From Dietzia psychralcaliphila (GTDB taxonomy: Bacteria; Actinomycetota; Actinomycetes; Mycobacteriales; Mycobacteriaceae), in contig NZ_CP015453.1 in the NCBI RefSeq assembly GCF_003096095.1, forward strand, positions 3,658,001 through 3,722,000: a DNA stretch of 64,000 nucleotides. Direction: 5' to 3'. Position 1 is the first letter of the stretch, and every line of letters begins with the position of its first letter. The notes below the pieces were generated by a model that ran no database searches, had not been told where the DNA came from, and worked only from the letters and a program-made list of their open reading frames with translations. Positions 15,125 to 24,033 of this stretch are shown here, one piece after another. The translations under genes were made by a program, and so were the position numbers.

Positions 15125-17707
15125 TCAGAGCAGGCCGAGCCTCCGTGCCTCATCGACCGCGGTGCTCCGGGACCGGACACCCAGCTTGCGGTACACCGCC
15201 CGCAGTTGTGTCTTGACCGTGTTCACGCTGACGAAGTGCCGGTCGGCGATGGCGGTGACGGACTCCCCTGTCTCGAGGCTCCGGAGTATGGCGTGCTCGC
15301 GTCCTGTGAGCGCGGTAGCCGCGTGTGGCGAGGAGGGTGCACCGGTGCCGGTTTCGCGGGCGCTCACCGGGAGCTCCGGGCCAAGGTTCGCCAATCTGGC
15401 CATGGTCCCGCGCGGAAGCGTGGTGAAGGGACGGACCAATCCGGTGAGCGCGGACTTGGTGACCGCGCGCTCCAGATGCTGCACGGCCTCCTCCCGCGCG
15501 GAGATTCCCATGGATGCGGCGGCGCCGACCAGGGACAACTCCACGGAGTCCCGCTGAGTGCATCGCAGATCCCCGTAATAGTGCCGGACGATATCCAGCG
15601 CCCCCTCGTGATCGCCCTCGTACAACCTGGTGCGGGCCCGAACCGTCGCGGTGAGTGGATGGGAGGAGTTTCCGACCAGCTCGGCGGACTCGTCCGACCG
15701 GCCCAGCGCGAGGTGGAGGTCGGCGCGTACCGCGTCGAGCAGTGGCCCCACCACCGCACCGTGGTCACACATCCCCGGATATCTCCTCATATGGTGTTCG
15801 ACGTATCGGAGCCCGTCCGCGGCGGTGCCGGTGGACAGGGCGATCTGGCCGTACACATAGAGAGCGAAGCCCCATAGCTCTTCCCGATCCGCCGGGGCTC
15901 CCAGGTCGGTGATCAGGCCGATCGCCGAATCGATGTCCAGACGGTCGAGTCGGGCCAGGGCGGCCCCGATCATCCCGGCAGGCCGGACCACGAGCTCCGA
16001 GTCGGGCGGCAACTGCGGGTGCCGCCGTTCCTCATCCCACCAGGAGTCGGCGTCGGCCGGGTACCCCAGGAGCGCGTTCGCCAAGGTCAGCTTGCCGGCC
16101 GCATCCCGCTCGACAAAGCTGCCGGCCCCGAGCCGATGGGCTCGACGGAGCATCTGGGTGGCGTCGTCGATTCGACCGACCAGAATCAGGCTCAGGCCCA
16201 GGTGGAGGAACACGAACGCGGGGCCATCCCGTTCGGCCTGGGTCGACGATTCGAGGTCCGGGACCCGGAGCCGGCTCAGCGGGCCGCACTCCGCTGCGGC
16301 AGCCTCGAATTGGCCGTCCATGCGTAGTGAGAGCATCCGCATCAGCCGTTCGGCGTCATCCGGTTCGTCGGACGACGCCGCGATCGCCGGCGCCGGCGCC
16401 GGGCTGTCCTTCGGAGCGGAGAACTGGCTGTGCATCCTGCGCAGCGTGTCGAACAGTGGCTCGCTCTCGAGGACGTCGGCGGGTATGCGCCGGAGGTCTC
16501 CGTCCATCTGCAGGAAGTTGGTCGTGTAGAGGGTCCTCCAGTGGTCCCGCAGTATCTCGAGAACCCGGCCCCAGTGCTCGGCGTCGATCGCGTGGACGAA
16601 CGCGGTGTGGGGCCGCCCGCACTGGAGCCAGTGGTTCGACAGCGCGAGCCGGGCGTCGCGCAGAACGTCCGGACTCTCGGTCGCCGCCATGCGGAGGATC
16701 GACCCCCTGACCGGGTCCGGATAAGTCCAGGTGGGCTCGGGTGCCTCGGGAATCCGGACTGTGAGACCGTGCCGTTCGAACGCAGCGAGACGGTCGACGA
16801 CAGTGGGCTCTCCCTCGACTCCCCCGTCGATCACGACCGCGGCTGCCGAGGAGGTCAGTGGTGTAGCCGCCGCGGTCCGGAAGATGTCCCCGCGGTAGCT
16901 GACCAGCTCCGGATCACCGGCCAGAACCCCCACGATGACGCGGTCTATCTCGTTGCGGATCCGGTGGGTCGGGTCCCCGCGCGCCGACGAGGGTGCAGCG
17001 AGGGCGGCCACGCCGACACCCACGAGACCGGCGACCCGGCCGGTCTCGGCGGCGATCACACTCAGAGGGGCCCGATTCAGCGCGTTGACGCCCGCGAACT
17101 CAGCCACGGCGGCAAGTTCGGGATCCGTGAGGAGGAGGTCCACCGGGGTCACGATCACGCTGTCCGCGGGCACTGCGGCAGAACCGCGCCACTGCATCGC
17201 GGTGCGAGTGGTGACGAGAACACGGATCCCGGCGGGGGGCGCCTGCCGGAGCAGATCGCGGACAAAGGTCTCCGGGTCCCCCGCGAGGTGGAGGTCGTCG
17301 AGAACCAGGGTGAGGGGACCGGTCCACGCTCGGACCAGGCGCCTCACCTCGCGGTACGTTTCACCGGGCGGGTCGGCGGGCTCGCGCGGCGACTCGACCT
17401 CCGGGGCCGTGCGGTCACCGGGGCCCTGCGTCGATCGCAGCGTGCTCACGACCGACTGCCAGTAGCGGTCGCCGGTGAGGTCGGGGGCGGGGTCGATGAT
17501 TCCGACCGCGGATCCGCCGGGCGGGGAGTTGGCGGAGAGCCACTGCTCCAGCAGTGTGGTCTTGCCGGAGAACCGGGGACCACGGACCACCACAACGCGT
17601 TCGGGCCCCGAGAGCATGTCCACCAGTCGTGCACGCGGGGGAACCCCCGGGGCCGGGTGCCCCTGGGGAGGCCCGGCAGGACCGGGGCCGGGGCCACGAA
17701 CGGCCAT
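15125..17707 (-). CDS. MalT-type LuxR family regulator with ATPase domain
   Basis: Large cytoplasmic transcription activator of 860 residues, of the STAND/LAL type. A P-loop GPRFSGKTTL (residues 43-52) and Walker B LTLVLDDLHLAG mark the N-terminal NTPase. Residues 350-790 form helical TPR-like repeats. The C-terminal 65 residues (ALTGREHAILRSLETGESVTAIA...VNTVKTQLRAVYRKLGV) are a LuxR DNA-binding domain. Such proteins bind an inducer, oligomerise with ATP and activate promoters; the inducer here is unknown. The ATG at 17705-17707 has GGAGG 10 bases upstream. It is divergent from the rhomboid/lysyl-PG-synthase gene, with a perfect 16-bp palindrome between them. Confidence 0.92.
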   Translation of the reverse strand: MAVRGPGPGPAGPPQGHPAPGVPPRARLVDMLSGPERVVVVRGPRFSGKTTLLEQWLSANSPPGGSAVGIIDPAPDLTGDRYWQSVVSTLRSTQGPGDRTAPEVESPREPADPPGETYREVRRLVRAWTGPLTLVLDDLHLAGDPETFVRDLLRQAPPAGIRVLVTTRTAMQWRGSAAVPADSVIVTPVDLLLTDPELAAVAEFAGVNALNRAPLSVIAAETGRVAGLVGVGVAALAAPSSARGDPTHRIRNEIDRVIVGVLAGDPELVSYRGDIFRTAAATPLTSSAAAVVIDGGVEGEPTVVDRLAAFERHGLTVRIPEAPEPTWTYPDPVRGSILRMAATESPDVLRDARLALSNHWLQCGRPHTAFVHAIDAEHWGRVLEILRDHWRTLYTTNFLQMDGDLRRIPADVLESEPLFDTLRRMHSQFSAPKDSPAPAPAIAASSDEPDDAERLMRMLSLRMDGQFEAAAAECGPLSRLRVPDLESSTQAERDGPAFVFLHLGLSLILVGRIDDATQMLRRAHRLGAGSFVERDAAGKLTLANALLGYPADADSWWDEERRHPQLPPDSELVVRPAGMIGAALARLDRLDIDSAIGLITDLGAPADREELWGFALYVYGQIALSTGTAADGLRYVEHHMRRYPGMCDHGAVVGPLLDAVRADLHLALGRSDESAELVGNSSHPLTATVRARTRLYEGDHEGALDIVRHYYGDLRCTQRDSVELSLVGAAASMGISAREEAVQHLERAVTKSALTGLVRPFTTLPRGTMARLANLGPELPVSARETGTGAPSSPHAATALTGREHAILRSLETGESVTAIADRHFVSVNTVKTQLRAVYRKLGVRSRSTAVDEARRLGLL

Positions 17708-17823
17708 AGTCGGAACGGCCTCCTCACTTTCGTTCTCGCAACCGTCAGCACACGCCGATTGCTCAAACCCTTTCCTGTGCCGCGGGGTTCGTCAAGACAT
17801 TCGGGAGGCTCCGAGGGCACACA

Positions 17824-17839
17824 CCACCTGCAGGTGGTC
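17824..17839. promoter_or_regulatory. Perfect 16-bp palindrome accacctgcaggtggt
   Basis: An uninterrupted inverted repeat in the 269-bp gap between the divergent LuxR regulator and the MprF-like gene, about 117 bp from the LuxR start and 138 bp from the other. It is a plausible operator; nothing in the sequence shows which regulator binds it. Confidence 0.5.
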
Positions 17840-17976
17840 GGCGTGGGGGCTCCGGCTGGGAACCTGAGAATTTCCTTCCTGTCCGGCTGAACCGAGCGCA
17901 TACTTGACCCGTTCGCCACCGGCGTCGCCTCTCCGGCTCCGGCGGTTCCATCACGCGCGCCGCCCACGGGAGCACC

Positions 17977-20220
17977 ATGAGCACCGATCAGATCGCCGAG
18001 ACGACCGACGACCCCGGGGAGCCGTCCCCCCTCGCCACCGCCGCCGGTGCGGTCGCGCGCGCCGCGCGCCGCCTCCCGGTCACCGCCATCGTGCTGACCA
18101 CACTGCTCGTGACCGGGGTGGTGTTCGAGACCCTGTGGCGAGCCGCGCACTCGGCCCCGTGGTTCGAGGGAGTGGCCTACGGCGTCCCCGCGCTCGAGGG
18201 AGGCCGTTGGTGGACCGTGTTCGCAGGTCCGTGGTTCGGGATGACCCCTCTCCAACACGTGTCACTCCTCGTGCTGGTCGCAGCCGGGATCGGGGTGGGT
18301 GAGTGGCGTCTGGGCTCCGCACGAACCGCCCTGGTCGCGATCGGTGGCCAACTCATCGGCGTGCTCGGGGCGTTCGGCGTACTCGTCCCCGGCGACGCGG
18401 TCGGCTGGGAGTGGGCCACCGAACTGTCGGTGGTGCTCGACGTGGGGTGCTCGACCGCGGTGATCGCCGTCCTCGCCGCCACCACCGCCACGCTGGTGTC
18501 GCCGTGGCGGCTGCGCGCCCGGGCCGCCCTCTACGGCTACGTGATCGTCTCGTTCCTGTTCCTCGGGCGCCTGGCCGACCTCACGCACCTCATCGCCTTC
18601 GCGGTGTTCCTGGCCGTCGGCGAGAGGTTCTTCTCCCTCACCGAACGGGGGCTGCGACCCCGCACGCGGCGCGAGACCAGGCTGGTCGTCTCGGCCGGGA
18701 TGTGGTTCCTCGCCGCCGTGCACATCGTGGTCTACTTCGTCCCCGCGGAAGGCCCCCTCGGCCCGACCGAGGCCGACGACGTGAGTCTGGCCGGCATGCT
18801 CCTGTCCGTCCTCATCGCCGCGGTGACCGCCGAACTGCTCCGTCGCGGCTACCGGGCGGCGTGGCTCGTCGCCCTCGTGTACGCACTCCTCACCGCGGTG
18901 GTCACCCTCGTCGTCACGGTGCTGGTCGTCACCGCGGATTTCGAGAGCCTCGGCGCCGTCACCGCGGGCACCGGCCTGTTGTGGATGGGTGAGGCCGTCC
19001 TGCTGGTGGCCGGTCGAAACGCGTTCGGGGTCCGGATCCGGCGGCGTGTCACCGGATCCCCGGTCCACTCCGACGACGTGGTCGACCGCGTGCGCGCACT
19101 GATCCGCCGCCACGGTGGCAGCACCATGTCGTGGATGATCACGTGGCAACCGATGAACTACTTCTTCGGGCCCGGCGGGAAGCCCGGCGGCGACGCCGGT
19201 GGAGAGACCAGCGGCGACGCCAGTGGAGAGCTCGGCGAGGACGCAGGCGACGCCGGCGCGGATGGTTCGGCCGACGGCGTGGTGGGCTACCGCCTGCACT
19301 TCGGGACCGTCATCGCATTGGCAGACCCGGTGGCCGCGCCCGCCGATCGCAGCCGGCTGCTGACCGAGTTCGTGGAGTTCGCCGAGTCACAGGCCGCCGT
19401 ACCGTGCCTGTTCTCGGTGTCGGCCGAGACCGCCGAGACGATGAGGTCGCACGGCTGGCGGACGCTCCAGATCGCCGAGGACACGATCATGGACCTGCCC
19501 GACCTGGCCTTCGCCGGCAAAAAGTGGCAGAAGATCCGCAGCGCGATGAACAAGGCCGAGAAGAGCGGCACCAGCTTCGTCTCGGGACTGCTGCGCGAGC
19601 AACCGGCCGGGATGCTGGGGCAGGTGCGCCAGATCTCCGAGCAGTGGGTCGGGGACAGGGAGCTTCCCGAGATGGGCTTCACCCTGGGCACGGTCGAGGA
19701 GGCGCTCGACGACGACGTGCGCATCGCCCTGGCCGTCGACTCCGAGGGGGTCGTCCAGGCCGCGCTCTCCTGGCTGCCCGTCTACCGTGGCGGGCCCACC
19801 GGCGGTGTGCGCGGTTGGACCCTGGACGTGATGCGTAAGCGCAACGGGCCCGGTGCCAACAACATGGTCGAGTTCCTCATCGCCCGCTCCGCGCTCGAGT
19901 TCAAGGACGAGGGCGCCGACTTCGTCTCGTTGTCCGGGGCCCCGTTGGCGAGGAGTGGCGACGACGACGAGGTGGCCGTCCTCGACCGCGGTCTGGATCT
20001 GCTCGGTCAGGCACTCGAGCCCTACTACGGGTTCCGGTCGCTCCACCACTTCAAGAGCAAGTTCAACCCGCGGATCGAGCCCGTGTACCTGTGCTTCCGC
20101 GACGAGGCCGACCTGCCGCGGATCGGGGTGGCGATCGGCCGGGCGTACCTGCCGGGTGCGACGACCCGCCAGCTGGCGGCGCTGGCCAGGTCGGGCACGT
20201 CGGAGACCGTCGACGCGTAG
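17977..20220 (+). CDS. Rhomboid-like / phosphatidylglycerol lysyltransferase-domain fusion
   Basis: Membrane protein of 747 residues. Residues 75-220 look like a rhomboid fold: GGRWWTVFAGPWFGMTPLQH, then GEWRLGS, the GxS motif GCSTAV with Ser159, and THLIAF with His204, the two catalytic positions of rhomboid proteases. Further helices follow to about residue 345. After a Gly/Asp/Glu-rich insert (about 393-430) comes a DUF2156/LPG-synthase GNAT-like domain, with KKWQKIRSAMNKAEKSG, GGVRGWTLDVMRKR and the terminal FKSKFNPRIEPVYL. That domain transfers lysine (or another amino acid) from tRNA to phosphatidylglycerol, altering membrane charge. The rhomboid-like part sits where classical MprF has its flippase. 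The ATG at 17977 is used; the gene is divergent from LuxR. Confidence 0.85.
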   Translation: MSTDQIAETTDDPGEPSPLATAAGAVARAARRLPVTAIVLTTLLVTGVVFETLWRAAHSAPWFEGVAYGVPALEGGRWWTVFAGPWFGMTPLQHVSLLVLVAAGIGVGEWRLGSARTALVAIGGQLIGVLGAFGVLVPGDAVGWEWATELSVVLDVGCSTAVIAVLAATTATLVSPWRLRARAALYGYVIVSFLFLGRLADLTHLIAFAVFLAVGERFFSLTERGLRPRTRRETRLVVSAGMWFLAAVHIVVYFVPAEGPLGPTEADDVSLAGMLLSVLIAAVTAELLRRGYRAAWLVALVYALLTAVVTLVVTVLVVTADFESLGAVTAGTGLLWMGEAVLLVAGRNAFGVRIRRRVTGSPVHSDDVVDRVRALIRRHGGSTMSWMITWQPMNYFFGPGGKPGGDAGGETSGDASGELGEDAGDAGADGSADGVVGYRLHFGTVIALADPVAAPADRSRLLTEFVEFAESQAAVPCLFSVSAETAETMRSHGWRTLQIAEDTIMDLPDLAFAGKKWQKIRSAMNKAEKSGTSFVSGLLREQPAGMLGQVRQISEQWVGDRELPEMGFTLGTVEEALDDDVRIALAVDSEGVVQAALSWLPVYRGGPTGGVRGWTLDVMRKRNGPGANNMVEFLIARSALEFKDEGADFVSLSGAPLARSGDDDEVAVLDRGLDLLGQALEPYYGFRSLHHFKSKFNPRIEPVYLCFRDEADLPRIGVAIGRAYLPGATTRQLAALARSGTSETVDA

Positions 20221-20260
20221 AGCCCGCGCATCAGCCGCCGTGGCTGCTCGGTCAGGCGGC

Positions 20261-22039
20261 TCAGGCGCTGCCGGCCATGACGGCGGCGCGGGCCTCGCGC
20301 GCGGTGTCGCAGTCCAGTGCCAGCGCCGCCAGCTGGCGGCACCGCTCGAGAGTCACCTCACCCAGGGCCGCGCCGACGAACGGCAGCGCCGCGGTGGCCA
20401 CCGAGAGCGAGCTGACGCCCAGCCCCAGCAGGACGCAGGCCAGATGCGGGTCGGCGGCGGCCTCACCGCACACACCGACCGGTACCGTCCGCCCGCCGGG
20501 TGCCCGGCCCGCGGCCTCGGCCACGGACCGGATCAGCCGGAGCACCGCGGGCTGCCACGGATCGGTGAGCGCGGCCAGATCGGAGGACATCCGGTCTGCG
20601 GCCATCACGTACTGGGTGAGGTCGTTGGTGCCGATCGACAGGAAGTCCACGTGGGGCAGGAAGCGGTCCACCGCCACGGCCACCGAGGGCACCTCCACCA
20701 TGATGCCGGGGGTCAGGCCGCGCTCCCGGCACCGGCCGCCGAAGTCGCGCGCCTCGTCGACGGTGGAGATCATGGGTGCCATCACCCACGGTGAGGAGTG
20801 CGCACCGCCCACCCGGCGGCCGGCCTCGGCCAGGGCGTCGAGCTGCCGGTCGAGCAGCCCGCGGTCGATCAGGTCCACCCTGATGCCGCGCACGCCGAGC
20901 GCGGGGTTGTCCTCCTCCGCCATCCCGGCGAAGGCCAGCGGCTTGTCCGAACCGGCGTCCAGGGTCCGGGTGACAACCTTGGCGTCCGGGAACGAGGCGA
21001 GCACCCGCGCGTAGAGCTCCGCCTGCTCGTCGACGGACGGCTCGGTGGGGCGGTCGAGGAACGCCAGCTCGGTGCGGAACAACCCGATCCCACCGGCCGG
21101 CCCGGTCGCTGCGACCTCGGCACCCGCGGCGTCCTGCACGTTGGCCAACAGGCTCACCGCGTGGCCGTCGGCCAGCACGGCGGGACCGGTCCACCCGGCG
21201 GCCAGGTCGCGCAACCGTCGGTCCGCGGCAGCGGCCTCGAGCGCGGACTCCTCGTCGGGATCGACGGTGACCGTCCCCGCACCGGCGTCGACGAGCACCC
21301 GCGCCCCGTCGGCGACCGAGGTGAGACCCGCCGCCGCCACGACGCAGGGGATCCCCAACTGTCGGGCGATGATCGCGGTGTGGGAGGTGGGGCCTCCGCG
21401 CTCGATCACGATCCCCAGCACCATGGCCGGGTCGAGGCCGGCAGTGTCGGCGGGAGCGAGGTCGTCGGCCAACAGCACGCCCGGCTCGTCGAACTCGGGG
21501 ATCCCGGGCTCGGGCAGCCCACGAAGCTCGGCCACCACGCGGGCGCAGATGTCGCGGAGGTCGGTGATGCGCTCGGCCTGTCGGCCGCCGACCCTGGTGA
21601 ACATCACCACGAACGTCTCTGTTGCCGCGATCGTGGCCGCCTCGACGCCCAGGCCCTTCTTGAGCTCCTTGACCACGGCCTTGGCCCAGCCGCGGTCACG
21701 CGCGAGCACCGCGTTGGCGGCCAACACCTCGGCGCTCACCCCGGTGGCCAACGACGCCCGCTGGTCGAGCCGCCCCGCCACGGTCGTGGCGGCGGCGACG
21801 AAGCGCTCCCGGTCCCGCTCGAGCTGCTCCTCGTCCGGCGGCGTGCCCTCCGGAGCCCCGTCGGTCGTGCCCCCTGTCGAGAGTTCAGCCGAGGCCTCGG
21901 CGTCCGGGACGCCGGTGGGGTCGACCCCACCGGCGACGGCCTGCTCGGCTCGCCCCACCCACCGCGCGACCCCGTAGGCGAGACCGGCCACCACGCCGGT
22001 TCCTCGGATGGTCGGCCCGGTCTGCGATTCCTGCGACAT
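20261..22039 (-). CDS. ptsI: PTS enzyme I
   Basis: Phosphoenolpyruvate-protein phosphotransferase (592 residues), the first cytoplasmic enzyme of the phosphotransferase system; it moves phosphate from PEP to HPr. The phosphorylated His220 lies in ERGGPTSHTAIIARQLGIPCV. The C-terminal TIM-barrel PEP-binding domain carries GIGLFRTELAFL, DAGSDKPLAF and VGVCGEAAADP with the catalytic Cys. Acidic low-complexity residues 40-75 form an insert in the HPr-binding domain. It is divergent from the fruR-fruK-fruA-ptsH genes, so the general PTS enzymes and the fructose-specific ones form one locus. Confidence 0.97.
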   Translation of the reverse strand: MSQESQTGPTIRGTGVVAGLAYGVARWVGRAEQAVAGGVDPTGVPDAEASAELSTGGTTDGAPEGTPPDEEQLERDRERFVAAATTVAGRLDQRASLATGVSAEVLAANAVLARDRGWAKAVVKELKKGLGVEAATIAATETFVVMFTRVGGRQAERITDLRDICARVVAELRGLPEPGIPEFDEPGVLLADDLAPADTAGLDPAMVLGIVIERGGPTSHTAIIARQLGIPCVVAAAGLTSVADGARVLVDAGAGTVTVDPDEESALEAAAADRRLRDLAAGWTGPAVLADGHAVSLLANVQDAAGAEVAATGPAGGIGLFRTELAFLDRPTEPSVDEQAELYARVLASFPDAKVVTRTLDAGSDKPLAFAGMAEEDNPALGVRGIRVDLIDRGLLDRQLDALAEAGRRVGGAHSSPWVMAPMISTVDEARDFGGRCRERGLTPGIMVEVPSVAVAVDRFLPHVDFLSIGTNDLTQYVMAADRMSSDLAALTDPWQPAVLRLIRSVAEAAGRAPGGRTVPVGVCGEAAADPHLACVLLGLGVSSLSVATAALPFVGAALGEVTLERCRQLAALALDCDTAREARAAVMAGSA

Positions 22040-22114
22040 GGGAGCTCCTTAGCGGAATCGGGCTCGTCGGCCCGGTAGTGCAGTGTGAATTGTGACGAGA
22101 ATAACTAATTTCGC

Positions 22115-22142
22115 TTGACTTTCCAACCGTATCGGGCAGAAT
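22115..22142 (+). promoter_or_regulatory. Promoter for the fruR-fruK operon
   Basis: TTGACT (22115-22120) and CAGAAT (22137-22142) are separated by 16 bases, 40 bp before the fruR start. Just upstream, two tgtga words (tgtgaattgtga, within 22083-22095) could be part of a FruR site. The spacing fits a regulated vegetative promoter. Confidence 0.45.
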
Positions 22143-22181
22143 CCAACATATTCGGTCATTCGGAGAAAGGTCAGGCCCCCG

Positions 22182-22961
22182 ATGTACGGCAGCGAACGGC
22201 GACGACACATCACGGAGGTTCTGGCCGCGACCGGCCGCGTCACCGTGGCCGATCTCGCCTCCGGTCTGGACGTCAGCGCCGAGACCATCCGCCGCGACCT
22301 GTCCCTGCTCGAGACCGAGGGGGTCCTCGAGCGCACGCACGGCGGGGCCGTCCCCGCCGTCCCGGGTGGACGCGTCGAACGGACGCTGGCCTCCCGCCGC
22401 GCCGAGAACGTGACCGCCAAGTCCGCGATCGCCCGGGCCGCGCTCTGCCTGCTCCCGGCGCCGGGCGGCAGCGTGCTGCTGGACGCGGGATCCACGACCG
22501 CCTGCCTGGCCGAAGCGCTGGTGGAACCACTCGCCGAGGGGCACGGGCTGTCCCTGATCACCAACTCGGTCCCCGTCGCGGACGCCCTCCACCGCTCCGG
22601 CGCCACCCGGCTCCACCTCCTCGGCGGCGCCGTCCGGGGACTCACCGGCGCCTGCGTCGGCGCACCGGTACTACGTGCACTGGACACGATCCGGGTGGAC
22701 GTCGCCTTCCTCGGCACCAACGGACTGAACGTCGAGCGTGGTCTGACCACCCAGGACCCCGACGAGGCCGCCGTCAAGAGCGCCATGTGCCGCGCGGCCC
22801 GCCGGGTGGCCGTGCTGGCCGACTCCAGCAAGTTCGGCCACGAGTTCCTGGTCTCCTTCGCGGGACTGGACCGGGTCGACGTCCTGGTCACCGACTCCCC
22901 ACCCACCGGCGCACTCGCCGCCGCCCTCCGAGACAGGGGAATCGAGGTCGTCCTGCCATGA
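22182..22961 (+). CDS. DeoR family repressor of fructose PTS genes
   Basis: A 259-residue regulator with the DeoR winged helix at residues 5-55 (HITEVLAATGRVTVADLASGLDVSAETIRRDLSLLETEGVLERTHGGAV). Its C-terminal sugar-phosphate sensing domain includes GGAVRGLTGACVG and VAVLADSSKFG. The position at the head of fruK-fruA-ptsH and the divergent ptsI point to a FruR-type role that responds to fructose 1-phosphate (inference from family and context). Its stop overlaps the fruK start (ATGA). Confidence 0.93.
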   Translation: MYGSERRRHITEVLAATGRVTVADLASGLDVSAETIRRDLSLLETEGVLERTHGGAVPAVPGGRVERTLASRRAENVTAKSAIARAALCLLPAPGGSVLLDAGSTTACLAEALVEPLAEGHGLSLITNSVPVADALHRSGATRLHLLGGAVRGLTGACVGAPVLRALDTIRVDVAFLGTNGLNVERGLTTQDPDEAAVKSAMCRAARRVAVLADSSKFGHEFLVSFAGLDRVDVLVTDSPPTGALAAALRDRGIEVVLP

Positions 22962-23917
22962 TCGTCACTCTCACCATGAACCCGTCCGTGGACCGGTCGG
23001 CGGTGCTGACCGCGCCGCTGGCGCTCGGCGGGGTCAACCGCATCGCCGAGTCCCACGACTCCCCCGGCGGCAAGGGCGTCAACGTGGCCCGGGTCCTGGC
23101 CGCGGGCGGGATCGAGGCGAGGGCGGTGTTCCCGTCCCCGCGCCACGATCCGTTCGTCACCATGTGCGCCGAATCGGGCGTGCCCGCCACCGTGGTCCCC
23201 GCCGACGGCCCGGTCCGGGTGAACCTCACCCTGGCCGACCCCGACGGCACCACCACCAAGATCAACGCCCCGGGTCCCGTCGCCACCGCCGAGATGCTCG
23301 ACCGGGTCCGCGCGGACGTGGCCGGACTCGCGGGGGAGGCCACCTGGGTGGTGCTGAGCGGCTCGCTGCCGCGGGGCGTGCCCGTCGACTTCTACGCGGA
23401 CCTGGTCGCCGAACTGCGCGCGACGGGGGCCCGCCTCGCCGTGGACACCTCCGACGCACCGCTGGCCGCACTCGCCGCCCGGTTCCCCTCCGCCGCGCCG
23501 GACCTGGTCAAACCCAACGGCGAGGAGCTCGGCCAGCTCGCCGGGGTCGACGGCGTGGAGTTGGAACGCCGCGCCGCGGACGGGGACCTGGCGCCCGTGG
23601 TGGAGACCGCCCGCACGTTGCGCGCCACGGGCGTGGGGACGGTGCTGGTCACCCTGGGCGGCGCCGGAGCCGTCCTGGTCGACGACGACGAGGCGTGGTT
23701 CGCAGCCACCCCACCCGTCCGCGTGCGATCCACCGTCGGGGCCGGCGACTCCGCACTCGCCGGATACCTGCTGGCCGACGCCCGGGGAGCCCCGCCCGCG
23801 GAGCGACTCGCGTGGGCCGTCTCCCACGGCAGCGTGGCCGCCTCTCTCGCCGGCACCGGACTCCCGCTCGGACTCGATCCGGACACGTTCCGGGCCACCG
23901 TCCGCCGACTCGACTGA
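22958..23917 (+). CDS. fruK: 1-phosphofructokinase
   Basis: Phosphorylates fructose 1-phosphate to fructose 1,6-bisphosphate with ATP, feeding PTS-imported fructose into glycolysis. This 319-residue PfkB-family kinase has the N-terminal signature DSPGGKGVNVARVLAAGG (residues 33-50), the substrate segment SGSLPRGVP and the C-terminal TVGAGDSALAGYLL with catalytic Asp264. It overlaps fruR by 4 bp and is followed by a repeat-bearing gap of 116 bp before fruA. Confidence 0.96.
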   Translation: MIVTLTMNPSVDRSAVLTAPLALGGVNRIAESHDSPGGKGVNVARVLAAGGIEARAVFPSPRHDPFVTMCAESGVPATVVPADGPVRVNLTLADPDGTTTKINAPGPVATAEMLDRVRADVAGLAGEATWVVLSGSLPRGVPVDFYADLVAELRATGARLAVDTSDAPLAALAARFPSAAPDLVKPNGEELGQLAGVDGVELERRAADGDLAPVVETARTLRATGVGTVLVTLGGAGAVLVDDDEAWFAATPPVRVRSTVGAGDSALAGYLLADARGAPPAERLAWAVSHGSVAASLAGTGLPLGLDPDTFRATVRRLD

Positions 23918-23986
23918 TCCCGACCACCGCATTCCGAACCACTAAACCCGAACCACTGATCCCGAACCACCTGGCACGACCCGCTA

Positions 23987-24014
23987 GTTCAGACCCTTGA
24001 GTTCAGACCCTTGA
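23987..24014. repeat. Two tandem 14-bp copies upstream of fruA
   Basis: The unit gttcagacccttga occurs at 23987-24000 and 24001-24014, ending 19 bp before the fruA start. Just upstream, ccgaaccac occurs three times (23934-23970). The arrangement could be an operator array for fruA or a replication slippage product. Confidence 0.6.
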
Positions 24015-24033
24015 GAAAACACGGAGGAAGGCC

